Position numbers and translations under genes: made by a program. A stretch of 64,000 nucleotides of DNA from Gordionus sp. m RMFG-2023. Its lineage: Eukaryota; Nematomorpha; Gordioida; Chordodea; Parachordodidae. Location of the stretch: assembly GCF_954871325.1 (NCBI RefSeq), contig NC_088775.1, positions 5,991,561 through 6,055,560 on the forward strand, read 5' to 3'. Positions 20,765 to 32,121 of the stretch are shown piece by piece (positions within the stretch are counted from its first letter, which is position 1; each line of letters starts with the position of its first letter). Below the pieces are notes generated by a model. It did no database searches. It was not told the origin of the DNA and saw nothing but the letters and a program-made list of their open reading frames with translations.

Positions 20765-22418
20765 TAGTGACGAAGCGTCCATAGAAGCAAGGGAAGCATT
20801 GCTTCCCTTGAAAATTTTTTTACAAAATTTTTAAATAAACTTAATATAATCTTTGTACTATGCTAAATAAACTAAACTGACTTCGTTAAAAAATTAATAT
20901 AATTTTTATAACGTAAAAAAGATTAGTAACGTTAAAAAGATTAATATAATTTTTATAACGTTAAAAAATTAATATCATTTTACTATATTAAGAAATACTA
21001 TTATTGTTACTACGTTAAAAAGGTTACTATTATTTTTACACGTTATAAAATTAACTATTAAAGAGAAAATCATTCCATAGTATTGTGTAATTTTACTATT
21101 AAAAAATAAGCATTGAAGCAAATAAAAAAAATGCTTATTTTTTAATAAATAAAAGAGAAAGAAATTTTTTTATATAATATTTTTTTCCTTACTTTTGTAA
21201 AATAAAAACTTTTCGTTTTTAAAATCCTTAATTAATGTTTAATAATTGTAATTGTATTATTGAAAATTTATTAACATTATCATTTAGCTCAAGATATTTT
21301 GATGCTAAAAAATTGATTATTGAAAAAGGAAGGCCAAAACCAATTTTAGAAAACTTAAAAAAAGAAATCAAAACTTCCCGTAATTTTTCTATCTATAAAT
21401 ATGAAAAATATGAATGGCTCATTGGATGTGAATTTTCTAATTCTCTGTATTGTTGGTCATGCCTATTATTCCCAAAGGAAGAATATGTTTGGTATGATAA
21501 AAGATTTTCGGATATGAATAATTTTTCAAAGCAGTTAAATGGCATGAAGAATCAACGGCTCATTTGCAGTCGATGATTCAATTTAAAACATTTGGCCAAA
21601 ATCATATTGAAAATATGATAGATTCGATGCGCAAAATATTAATCGAGCAGCATAATTCTAAAGTCAAATCAAATTGAGAAATATTGAAAATATTGATCAA
21701 CTCTATATGTTTTCTTGGAATTCAGGAGCTCGTACTTCTAATTCAGTAAATAGAGGAATTATATTGAATTAATTTATTTGCCTGCGGAGAAAATTTACTA
21801 TTGAAACATCATATAGAAATAGTGCAGTTTTTATTAGACTATTAAGCGATATTCAAAATGATTTGATTAATTCTATTTCATATGTCTTACACCAAAAGAT
21901 ATTAAATTCGTTGAATTGTTAGATATTAGTAAATTCCAAATAATCAAAATTTCTCAAAATATTTATTAGATAATTTAAATGACACTTATTCTCAATTTTT
22001 CGACTTACACAAGCTGGAAACCGAATTAAAGGTAGTATTTTGGGATGTTGAATTTAGAAAGAAAAAGAATGTTAATGTAATACTTGAATTTTAATATGCA
22101 CCTATTTGATGAAAAGTTTTAAAGATGCAAATTCATCTTAACTAACTTCTACAACATCAAGTGCAGAACGGAGTTTTTCATCTTTAAAAGAATAAAATCT
22201 TATTGCAGAAAGAGGATTAGCCAAAATCAATTATCGAATCTATCTTTGATTTCGATTGAAAAAATATTATTAAAAAAATCTAGCAATAACTTTTATAATG
22301 CAGTACTACAAAAACAAAGAGGAATACAATTTATGTAAAAATCTTAATGTTTTTATGGTTTGAGTTTGACCAAATTCTTGATTGCGTCCCTAGTAGTGAA
22401 CCTGACGCTTCGTCACTG
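20765..22418 (+). mobile_element. hAT element of the DUF4371/zf-TTF type, decayed
   Basis: The ends TAGTGACGAAGCGTC and GACGCTTCGTCACTG are inverted. I could not find a matching 8-bp duplication, so the flanks may have decayed. Between them lies a transposase relic on the + strand. The order of parts (TTF zinc finger, DUF4371 start, dimerisation end) fits the ZMYM/TTF group of hAT transposases, with the catalytic middle deleted. Confidence 0.8.
21235..22335 (+). pseudogene. hAT transposase, zf-TTF/DUF4371 type, internally deleted
   Basis: The first 113 codons (21235-21573) are open and read RNFSIYKYEKYEWLIGCEFS then LYCWSCLLFPKEEYVW. This is the WL.GC...CW.CLLF pattern of a TTF-type zinc finger. 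The following sequence keeps DUF4371-like pieces (IEQHNSKVKSN, ICFLGIQEL) with frame changes. After a lost catalytic region the C-terminus reads SSAERSFSSLKRIKSYC then ISQNQLSNLSLISIEKILLK. This is the hAT dimerisation motif, with one in-frame stop. About half the usual length is missing. Not functional. Confidence 0.75.
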
Positions 22419-22619
22419 GTATTATTGTTAATACAAATATTAATAATTTAATTGGGATTTTATAATATTTTCAAATTTCCAATAATTGAAGTGATAATAT
22501 AATTTAAAACAACTTAATACATTTACGCCATTTTTTAATTTTTTTTAATTTTATCTTAAATATTCCTATTGGAGTGTTAATAAATTTAAAACAATTAAAT
22601 TCATATACGCCATTTATTT

Positions 22620-22816
22620 CTTTTAACTTATTCTCAAAGATTATTAATTAGTAGAAAATGGAAGTGAACAAGTCAAATTAAAAAATTATTATATTGGATA
22701 TTCTCAATTTAAATAATTCTCAAAATTTAATATACAATATAACTATGGATACATACGAAAATTTATATTTTATTCAATTTGGGTTGATGATTCCCTGAAG
22801 ATGAAAGCCTTCGACA
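22620..22816 (-). other. Flank of unknown, coding-like sequence (right part at 24005-24180)
   Basis: On the - strand a frame starting at 24176 reads MTHLSIYKVINSLSAIFQLS, then NYFEIHGLTVMFSSNMKCE and EGQLQITMS. It is interrupted by the element at 22817-23996. On the far side the same strand reads KAFIFRESSTQIE before a stop. I do not recognise the family. It may be an older transposon's coding sequence hit by a younger one. Confidence 0.25.
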
Positions 22817-23996
22817 CATAGGCGTTGCCAAAATTTTCATAAGGGGGGGGAATTAAAAAATTACTGTGGGCTTCACCCCCAGATCCCCTTTTGGGCGGGT
22901 TCCTTGGCCTTCGGCCGGGTTACTTTAGTCTATATATAGTCATAAATATTTTTACAAATTTTAATATAAGCCTGGAACAAATATGAAATATATTTTTATT
23001 AGTTTATATAAAATAAAAATATAATAAATTAGTTGTATTGTATATACCTTGATATAAAAGCATGGTAATAATTTATTCCAAACAATTATAAGTAATTTAT
23101 TTATAAAAATTAAGTAGACATATAGTTGATTTTACTCTATTATATAGAATTAGTTATAAAATACTAAGTAAAATTCCACTTTTACAGACATATTTAACAG
23201 TTAGAGAGTATATTACAGTTAATAATTTAACAAATTTTACTAATCAATGCTCTTGATATTAAATATGCAATAATTTGCATTCAATTATTTAACGCCATCT
23301 ATTTATTTTAAGAAAAATTATATTTAAATTTAATTTTCATATTATTTATCCCACAATGTCTTTAAAAGATATTTTCTGATGTCCTTATCAATATTTTATA
23401 GTTATCTGTAAAATAGATTATTCGCTATATAGGTAAAAATTACTTGATTGTCATTTGATAATTAGATTTACTGTAAATCTACGACATATAATATTCCACT
23501 CTTTGTATTGTGCTTTAATATTTTTTTAATTTATGATTTAATTTTATCAATAGTTTTAAAATTATGTTTAACTTTTATTAAGATTAATAAATTAAAATTA
23601 CTCACTTTATAAAAATATATATTTGATATATTATATTATTTATTAATTTTATGGATCTATTATTAATAATTATAATACATTTCACTTCTGTCTTAAGACT
23701 TATCTTTGGTTTATATTCCATTTATTAAAAAACATTTTTGGTTCATTTTATATATTTATAAATTTATTTTCCCAAAAATCTATAAATTATGATGAATAGT
23801 TTTATAAAAAAATATCAACTTTTACATTCTTTCTTTTAAATTATTAAAGATATATGCATACATATTTGAAGGTCAGGGAGTGGGGGGAGGACTAAGGGGG
23901 ATATTTTTTATTAGCTAAAAATGATATTTACAAAAAGTGATAAATTTCTGAAGGGGGGGGAATTTCCCCTTGCCCCCCCCTCTGGCTACGCCTATG
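22817..23996. mobile_element. Non-autonomous hAT-like element, CATAGGCG family, 1180 bp
   Basis: The left end CATAGGCGTTGCC and right end GGCTACGCCTATG are inverted. Perfect 8-bp duplications CTTCGACA lie at 22809-22816 and 23997-24004. GC-rich subterminal stretches contain G-runs and CTTCGGCCGGG. The interior is AT-rich without coding capacity. Part of it (about 23060-23330) recurs inverted at 28985-29280. Confidence 0.95.
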
Positions 23997-24180
23997 CTTC
24001 GACATGGTTATTTGTAATTGACCCTCTAACATTATATTTGTTTCACATTTCATATTTGAACTAAACATTACTGTTAATCCATGTATTTCAAAATAATTAA
24101 AATAATCAGAAATAGAACTTAATTGAAAGATTGCGCTTAGCGAGTTAATTACTTTATAGATGGACAAATGTGTCACTAGC

Positions 24181-24660
24181 CTTCTATTTTATACTTTTTT
24201 AATTGAAATTTGCAAACTCAGAACATTTAATTGTTAGCAACCTCCATTGACAACTGTCATTACACTTATATAACGTTGTGTTACCATTTAAGACAATGTT
24301 TAATAACATGGAATAGTAAGGAAAAATTTGTACGCAATACCATATCAATAATTCCTGAAGAAAAGAAAAGAAACGACTAGTCCAAATTATAAATATATCC
24401 TTAGATGCTATGCTAGATAAGTAGAGAAAATTAATGCGAGATATTAAATTTCTAAATTATCCTACAATTTTAATAATATATAAACGATTAGACAGTATCA
24501 TAATGACTCAACTAAATTATGCAATCAGATGCTCTCAGCAGTACTATAATAATAATCTTATACATCGCTACACAAATAATATATGCTGTTTAATTTGTAG
24601 TCATAGCCATGACACTCATTATGTACACATCTATATTATAATTTTCCGATGTCCTCACTA
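24181..24660. other. No gene recognised
   Basis: An open stretch of 126 codons (24434-24811) runs through here. Its tyrosine/isoleucine-rich, low-complexity translation and its overlap with a short tandem repeat argue against a gene. Confidence 0.4.
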
Positions 24661-24674
24661 CGTCATTGTGACGT

Positions 24675-24722
24675 CATGTCATCGCTATTTCATGTCATCG
24701 CTATTTCATGTCATCGCTACGT
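24675..24722. repeat. Short tandem repeat TCATGTCATCGCTATT, three units
   Basis: The 16-bp unit CATGTCATCGCTATTT occurs three times head to tail, the last unit diverging to CTACGTA. No function can be inferred. Confidence 0.7.
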
Positions 24723-24779
24723 ATTTATTTATTTTTGTTAATTTATTTATATTTTATAAAAGCAAGACTCAAATTAAAA

Positions 24780-25880
24780 GCAATATCCTGGTAAATAATA
24801 TTTATAATTTATAAAAAATTTTATTTATTTACTTTTTTTATAGGTGAAATATTTTGAAAAGAAAATCCAAGAAAGCATGACTCAAATAAAAAGCAACTAT
24901 AATCCTGGTAAATAAAACAAATCCACAAAACAAACCATATTTATTCAAAACAAACCATATTTATTCAAAATATCAACTTTATTCATAATTATCTATACAT
25001 TAAAAAAAATACATAAATATTATAAATCATATTTATCCCGATTCACATGTTCTTCACTCCCACAGGTCCATTCTTCATTTCTCCCGGCTAACATCTGCTC
25101 CAATTAATTCAAAATTTTCACTCCAAAATAGCTAACAAAGGAATCCTTAAAAATCAAAACATGTGATGATCCCCTTTTTCCCCTATCCACAAGAAAAAAC
25201 TAATTCCCCTGTCAGAAAATAACTGACATTTGATGTATTAAATTAAATTTATTTCTTCTTTTTTTTAACAGCTTTTAATTTATGATATCAAAAATTAAAT
25301 ATCATTCAATTATTAATTCAACCCATATTCATTTTGAGAAGAAAGGGTAAATAATATTTTTTATTTATAAAAATGAGTTTTTACAATTCAAACAATCATA
25401 CACCATTATTTTCCAAAAAATGAGTTGTTTTTACAACGGCTAATAAATAAATATCATTCAATTCTTTCAAGTAAATTAAATTATAAATGCTTATATTTTT
25501 TTTACATTTAGCAATTTTAGCATCTGATTATATTCCCACTCTTTCTAGAGAGTTGAACCTAATATTGATTCCTTTTCAGGTTTAATACATTAATATTTTT
25601 AAAATTATTCTTATGTTTTTATTTTAGAAAACAACCCCTGTCTTAACCTCTCTTAATAATTGTACAGATGATAATTAAACAACTATTATCCTGGTATTTT
25701 TTATTTATTGAAATGAGTTTTTACAAGGGTTGATATCAATAAATAAATATCATTCAATTATTAATCCAGCCCATAGTTATTTGAGAAGAAAAGCAAAATA
25801 AGGGTAAATAATATTTTTAATTTATAAAAATGAGTTTTTACAAATCAAACAATCATCATACACCCTTAGTTTACAAAGAG
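24780..25880. repeat. Dispersed direct repeats in AT-rich DNA
   Basis: A segment with GGTAAATAATATTTTTTATT, AAAAATGAGTTTTTACAA and CAAACAATCATACACC occurs at about 25340-25420 and again at 25795-25875. Shorter related pieces lie at 24788 and 25690-25730. The segments AATAAATATCATTCAATTAT flank them. This looks like a degraded long tandem array with a period of roughly 400-450 bp. Confidence 0.6.
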
Positions 25881-26199
25881 TATAACAATAATTTAAACTT
25901 TCCCATTCCAGCTACACACATTCAAAATTATTATAAATATTTATGAAAATAGTTTCAAAATACAAAAGATTAATCCTACCTTTTTTTAAACAAAAATGTG
26001 GTATAAAACAAGGATATGCCCCCCCCCCATTTTTAATCTACTAATTAGTGACATCATAAATACCAGTAACCTACAAGTAGACTGGTTATGCTACGCCGAC
26101 AACATACATTATTGAAGATGTCACTAACATTAATTATTTTAACAATAGTCTCAAATAATGTGTGAAATCAGCCTGATAAAAAATTTAAAAAAACTATTC

Positions 26200-26370
26200 T
26201 ATTTTCCTTTCCTTTCCTTCCCCTTTAATTTCTTTTATTATTTTAACCTTTCGCAAACTTTTTAATTTCCTATTTCTTTCTCTTTAGCTTCCTTTCCCAT
26301 TTAGTTTTCCTATTTTCTTTCCATTTACAATACTTAGTATGATATTTTTTATAATTTAAATAAATTTTAT
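26200..26370. repeat. Pyrimidine-rich microsatellite-like tract
   Basis: TTTCC and CTTTCC runs dominate the + strand (for example TTCCTTTCCTTTCCTTCCCC at 26202). Simple sequence only. Confidence 0.6.
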
Positions 26371-26379
26371 ATATCTATT

Positions 26380-26965
26380 TTAAGCATCCTACGTATTTTT
26401 AAAGCTATCCATTTTGTCGGGCCGCAATATGCCCTTTTATCTCTGATGAATATTTTGTCTAACTAACAGAAAAATATCCAAAGTACATTATTTTTAGTAT
26501 TTATATATCAATTTTTAAGCTTCCTACTTTTTTAAAAGCTTGCCTTTTGTTAGATCCACAAATGCTCTATTCTCCATGCTGATTATTTTGTATAACTCAC
26601 CAAAAAATAAATACATTATTTTTATAATAAATAATTTTAAATAGGATTTTATATTTATCCAAAAAATCGATATATATATTACAATCTTTTTATTCAATTA
26701 AAATTATATATTTATTCTTAAGGATCCTACCTTTTAACAATACTCCTTTTTATTCTTACTAATTTTTTTGTATAAATCAATAAAAAAGACAAAACGGGGT
26801 TTTCTATCTTTACGATTTTACATTTATTCCAAAACAAAATACTTACTACGGTATTTATATTATTTAAATTATTCTATATCTATTCACAAGGTTCCTATTT
26901 TTTATTTTAAATTTGCCAATTGGACTTTCCGAATGGTATTTTATTTTAATCCTACTTTATAAAAT
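26380..26965. repeat. Degenerate tandem repeat, about four units of 130-200 bp
   Basis: Units begin with AAGCATCCTACGTATTTTTA (26382), AAGCTTCCTACTTTTTTAAA (about 26517), AAGGATCCTACC (about 26720) and AAGGTTCCTATTTTTTA (about 26887). Each contains a short T-rich core, a GCC/TCC segment and ATTTTTTTGTATAA-like tails. The strong divergence between units implies an old satellite fragment. Confidence 0.55.
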
Positions 26966-27389
26966 TAACTTGAGAATTGTTTTGTTTTTACTTTAGTTAA
27001 CTATCCCCATCTTATTTCCTCTTTATAATTCTTCAAATATTGATATATTAGTCATTAATAATGAACAAATGTAAAATAAACCTTTAGAAGAACATGATAG
27101 GCTTGATAAGTCCCTCAATTTTTTTTTTTGATTATAGCCCCCCAACTACTAGAAATATACTTTCGACTCCTCTACAGGTTTACAGTATATTAATGTTTTT
27201 TTAATTTCAACAATAGTTTATTTATATTTGTGGCTGATTTATTTATTTGTCTAGGCTAACCCAATCTTAATCCCTCACATTGTTACAAAACATGATGAAT
27301 CTTTTATTAAAGATAAGCAAAGAAAAAAATGGCGATTCAACAAACGCCTTACCCGTTCTAGAGTTACTGGTGGCCAAGATAATAAGGAA

Positions 27390-27720
27390 CTGTGAACTCC
27401 TATGGAGGTTTATTTTGTTTTTTATCTAATGTTTTATATCTATATGTTTATTTTGTATTCACCCAGTTGCCTCCAAATGATATTTCTATCACCACTACCA
27501 CAATCCCTATGCCACCTCTGCCTAATTTTTAACAAATATAAGCATTTAATTCCAAAATCATTCACCCCACTAGGAGTGAATATAAGAGGGATGTTCAAAC
27601 GTGAATGTGTAGTGCGGCCAATTTCATTAACATTATTAGAGAAAATATGCGGTAGTTTTGTCATGGCCTTTATAACAATACTTACGACCGTTTTATGGTT
27701 GAGTTGATAATGTTCTTCAT
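27390..27720. other. Less AT-biased segment of unknown nature
   Basis: Both strands are open for 70-100 codons here. The - strand frame at 27440-27664 (TTHSRLNIPLIFTPSGVND, RQRWHRDCGSGDRN) looks slightly more protein-like than the + frame at 27402-27704. I recognise neither. The compositional shift suggests inserted or formerly coding DNA. Confidence 0.2.
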
Positions 27721-28984
27721 GATTCTATTTTAGAGGGGGATACCAAAACTGACACTTTGGCAGAAATATCATTTTGCGTTCTTATTTTACAGTAGCCCAA
27801 GGCCTCAGCTTTATCAGGACTCAATGGGTGTTGTACACTGATTTGGTAATCCGTCATTATTCATGACTTTCAGCTACAACCCTAAATGGGATGATATTAT
27901 ACATTAATTATTTCCTCTGCAGACGACTGCCCAGATTTATTTTGTCGCTTTTTCCATCAAAAAATTAAAATTTCATAAAGGATTTGCTCTTAATTTTATC
28001 AGACACACAGAATAATAATTAATCCTCATCGTTTTTTCAAAATTACCTAAATTTATATGGCAAGAAAAACAAATTTCTTAAAAAATATATAAATAAATTG
28101 CATATAAGTTTCATTAGTATTGAATGACATTTTTGTAATTTAAAAATAGCATTTGGTAAATCCGAGATTTCCCCTTCATGTGATGATAAATTATTTAGAA
28201 ATTTAACTATCTCCGGGTTTGGGAAAAAGTTTTGAAAATTAATATGGGGTGGACTGGGCTTGAAAAATATTCCTCAAGATTAATATTTGCTTGCACCTGA
28301 CTTGGGAATATCTTTTACAAATTATTATGAGCCGGGCTAGGAAAAATTTTCAAAATTATTTTGGGTTGAGCTAGGCTTGAGAAATTTTTTTAAAAATTAT
28401 AAGGTCTTGGACGCTTAGAAATTTTTTCCAAATATTATGAGCTTGGACCTGGCTTGAAATTTTTTAATGTTAAATGTTAGTCTTATGTAATCAGTAATAT
28501 ATTTACAAAGAATTTTGATATTGGGTACAAGCTCATTTAAATATATTTTGACTCAAAAAATAGTTTCCACTCTTAGTCCTAATGGGTTGGACTCAATGAC
28601 ATTGGTTGGACTTGACCTAAATGGGGAGGGGGGGGTTAAAAATAATATAAATTGGATATGATTTTTAAATAAAAGGTAACATCTTTCTTAAAAAAAAGGA
28701 ATAAAATTCTCATTCTCCGTCATTTTTGACGGGCAATCTACTAGTATCAATAATGTTAGATAAATTGATAAAAAGAAACACTAAAAATCTTTAGAAAAAA
28801 TAATTCAAATATATTGAAGCCATGTGTTAGAAATGAATCATATTTTTTATTATTGTCACACCATCTCTAGTTGGTATATAAAAATATAATCGTATTAAAA
28901 ATTTAACTCAAAACTTGTTTTTCAAAGAAGATACAAAAACACATAAAAAAAGAGAAGGAAAAAAAGATATCTAATAAAGATTAC
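27721..28984. other. Intergenic, with a short G-rich repeated motif
   Basis: Between about 28205 and 28480 the motif GGGCTTGAAAAAT/ATTATGAGC recurs four or five times with drift. At 28560-28680 one unit resembles the tandem repeat at the window start. No gene is seen. Confidence 0.4.
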
Positions 28985-29280
28985 ATCCATTATGACAATA
29001 TTATGAATAATTTTTAATTTTATGTATTCTAAATAAATAAATGGCGTTAAAGAATTGAATGCAAATTGTTACTTATATTTATTATCAAAAGTGTTGATTA
29101 GTAAAGTTTATTAAAATATTAACTGTTTTATATTCTTTAACTGTCAAATATGTCTGTAAAAGTAGCATTTTATCTAATATTTTGTAACCAATTCTATATA
29201 ATAAAGGATTATCAACTATATGTCTACTTATTTTTATAAAGAAATTGTACTTGTTGGATGTAAAATATTTTTAGGAAGAG
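28985..29280. repeat. Inverted copy of the interior of the CATAGGCG element
   Basis: The reverse complement matches about 23060-23330. Examples are TAAATGGCGTTAAAGAATTG here against CAATTATTTAACGCCATC there, and the ATATGTCTACTTATTTTTAT segment. Ends are not preserved, so it is a decayed second member of that family. Confidence 0.65.
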
Positions 29281-30464
29281 GCATGGTCATTAAATTTAAA
29301 AATGAATAATATAGTTTAATAGTAATTTTGAATTCCACTAAGAAATAATAATAATAAAGAGATGATGCTGACGCCAAGATAGATTACAGAGATGGTTGTT
29401 ACGAGGGCATTTTCGATGCAACTCTCTATTTCAATCTAATGTCTTATTAAAGTATAATTTAAGCTTATTACGACTGCGTGAAGAAATGAATATAACAGAA
29501 TACTACCAGTGACGCTAGAAACAGCATGAATGAGAATGGCAAACGTTTAACAATAAAAAAATTAAATAATGGTAATAATGATAATAAATTTGTTGAATCC
29601 TTGAGATGTATTAAAATTTGCTAGGCATATTCAAAAATACTTCTCCTTACTCCAGGAGAACTCCGACTTCAAAATAAAAATTGACGACCAAGCCTAAATC
29701 TCAAGATATAAAAAAATTGTAAAATAAAATTATGATCCTTAATTCAATTATAAAAATATTTTTAAACCGAAACCCTGAAAAATTATCTCCGGTTTCAAAC
29801 ACCTGACAAAACAAAAATAAAATAAGTAATATATGAACCCTCTAAATTAATAATAATTCTACCTATGCCTTAAAATTTTAGAAATGTTGCGTCTAAAAAT
29901 TTCAAAAGAGAGGTATGCGGTTTCTAATTCCAATGATTTGATTTCGTTATTAACTCCTTAATTTTCATTTACAAAATTAAGGAATAACATGACTTCGTTT
30001 TATTCTTTATTTAATTTGTCATTTAAATGTTTATCTAATAAAGTAAGTAACAACTTGCAATGTTTTGATTTAAAACTTGTAATATGGTGTGATTGATAAT
30101 TCCCAATCCTGTGTGTGTGTATCCTATAATATTGATTAACAATTTCCTGATAATAATTTAAGTTTAACAAGAGACACTGGAAGAAGACGTTAGTTAAGTT
30201 ATCATAATAATTATTATTAGTGTTATAATATAATTAGTTATCGGTAATTGATTAATTTTTAGAAAAGTTAAATCTTTAACTATAGTGTTGTATTAATTAG
30301 TAAGACTAAATATCTCTAAGGAAACACTTTATCTAGTTATATACACGTGTTTTAATTGTAACTTGAAAATTTTTGAATAAATTTATCCATAACTAAATTT
30401 ATACCAAAGGGTACCAAAAAATATTGTCAATTCATCGAAAAATGTTATTTTTATAAATAATAAG
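29281..30464. other. No gene recognised
   Basis: AT-rich sequence without a clear coding or RNA signal. ATAAG at 30460-30464 is the left target duplication of the LTR element. Confidence 0.4.
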
Positions 30465-30843
30465 TGTCTTAGTATGTTAAAAAGATGTATATATATATAT
30501 AAGCCTCAAATGTCAATCAGATGGATTGTAGACTTCTGATTGGAGGAAAAAAATTATTATTATTTAATGTAAAAAAATAATAATAATTATTATAATAATA
30601 TATTTTTTTGAAAATATATATTTTTGTAAAATTAATTCATTGAAAAATTTTTGTTAAATTTATAAAAAAAGAAGAAATAATAATTATATAATTTTAGTTT
30701 TTATTTTGTAAAGATTAATTCATTAAAAAAAAATTATAAGAAATAAAGAAATTTTGAATAATTTAAATAGTATTTTGTTATACTTATTTTATCGTTTAAT
30801 ACAATTCAATATCAACTATGGGTATCCAGAATACACTTAAAAA
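30465..30843 (+). repeat. 5' LTR of the Ty3/gypsy element
   Basis: 379 bp starting TGTCTTAGTATG and ending CACTTAAAAA. It is very AT-rich, with a TATATATATATA run near its start that could serve as a promoter TATA region. The end is not the usual CA, but the boundary is fixed by the flanking ATAAG duplication and by equal length of both LTRs. Confidence 0.9.
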
Positions 30844-30876
30844 GTGTTGACCGTTCTCCCAGGATTCGAACCTGGA
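30844..30876 (+). promoter_or_regulatory. Probable primer-binding region with tRNA T-arm complement
   Basis: Directly after the LTR comes GTGTTGACCG then TTCTCCCAGG-ATTCGAA-CCTGG. Its complement reads like a tRNA T arm (five-pair stem around TTCGAAT) followed by an acceptor strand. This suggests that complementarity to the primer tRNA extends far beyond the usual 3' dozen bases. There is no perfect TGG for the CCA end. Which tRNA is meant cannot be decided by eye. Confidence 0.5.
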
Positions 30877-31081
30877 AATTCAAGGTTATTCATTATTTTA
30901 AGGTAAAAAAATAAAACTTTTTTTTATTTTACATATTATAGGTTACCTTAGGACACAACGCAATAATAACGTTTTTGTGGTTTAAATTTTTTTTTGTGAA
31001 TTTTAATTAACAAAGTAGTTTGGAAAAATATTTTTTCTTTTTGTAATAACGTAATTTTAAAGTAGAAATTTGTAATATGCG

Positions 31082-31864
31082 ATGGTTGTGTATTTCGATA
31101 AGTATTCTGAGCCTACTTTTATTAATAAAATTGCCATCTTTAAGGATATGGGTTATAAAATCTTGTATCAGAACCTTAATGAATTGGATATAGGTCATCA
31201 CTTAGTTACATTAGGATTAATAATAATTCTATATTCAATATATATACTTTTGAAATTTTTATGTGGAAAATGTACTTTGGTTGCGACCAAGGTATATGGT
31301 AATTGGAAAAAGGACACTCTGGTGTCTGTTAATTGTTTTAAAAGAATTTCGGACTTGGAAAGTAGTTTAAATGGAATTTTAAATGAAATCAAGAACGGCA
31401 AACCAGGAATGGTTGAAACGATGAAAGATAATATTGATGATCGTTTGGAATTTATGGAGAGATCAGTGGTTATCCTCCAGGAATTAAAAGATATAAAAGA
31501 ATCTATTAAAGATATTTATAGTGATGTATCCAGGTTGATTAGTATGAATAATCAAGGGGATAAGAAACAATTCGGTGATAGAATTATTTCGAATGGAAAG
31601 AGTTTTCCAAAAATGATTGCTGACATAATTTGTAATCGGTGCGGTTACAAGGGTCATTATGCCAAAACCTGTATTGTAAAGGAACAGAATTTTAGAATGG
31701 GTTTTCCATTGCAAAAATCTAGTGGAGAAAATTCCAACGTAAGGAAGATTTCAGGCCTAGATGTAAATCAAGTTGATTCGTTGAAATCGGATTTGGATGG
31801 GTCTCGTTTATGTTTTAAATGTAAAGAGACGGGACATATAGCTATAAATTGTGCTTTACACTGA
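31082..31864 (+). CDS. gag: gag of the Ty3/gypsy element
   Basis: An open frame of 260 codons. The C-terminal half holds two classic retroviral-type zinc knuckles, CNRCGYKGHYAKTC (from residue 184) and CFKCKETGHIAINC (from residue 244), both C-x2-C-x4-H-x4-C, which in this family bind the element RNA. A hydrophobic stretch at about residues 41-62 (LVTLGLIIILYSIYILLKF) is unusual for a Gag. A predicted helical, charged region lies between. No separate capsid domain is recognisable by eye. It belongs to a fossil element. Confidence 0.85.
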   Translation: MVVYFDKYSEPTFINKIAIFKDMGYKILYQNLNELDIGHHLVTLGLIIILYSIYILLKFLCGKCTLVATKVYGNWKKDTLVSVNCFKRISDLESSLNGILNEIKNGKPGMVETMKDNIDDRLEFMERSVVILQELKDIKESIKDIYSDVSRLISMNNQGDKKQFGDRIISNGKSFPKMIADIICNRCGYKGHYAKTCIVKEQNFRMGFPLQKSSGENSNVRKISGLDVNQVDSLKSDLDGSRLCFKCKETGHIAINCALH

Positions 31865-32121
31865 CTATATGATAGCAAATGTAATCATATAGCAGTTGGA
31901 ATACAGGGAAATAAAAATTTTAAGAAAGTATATTATAATAAAAAGAGATGGGATTCTCATAATTTTAATGGTTTTAATGAAAATGTTTGTTATCATGAAG
32001 ATAAAGTTAAAACGGATTATAGTTTTAATGTGAATATAATGAAAAATAATGCTTTTAAATGGGAAAGATTTCCTGGGAGCATTGTGAAATATACAAATAG
32101 AAAAAATGTTGATAATTTTAA

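Noticed and set aside
24434-24814. 126-codon open reading frame on +
   Set aside because: The translation is low in complexity (I, Y, N, H), overlaps a 16-bp tandem repeat and resembles no known protein.
30844-30876. tRNA gene on the - strand
   Set aside because: Only a T arm and part of an acceptor strand are present; there is no D arm, anticodon arm or 5' acceptor. The position right after the LTR fits a primer-binding region better.
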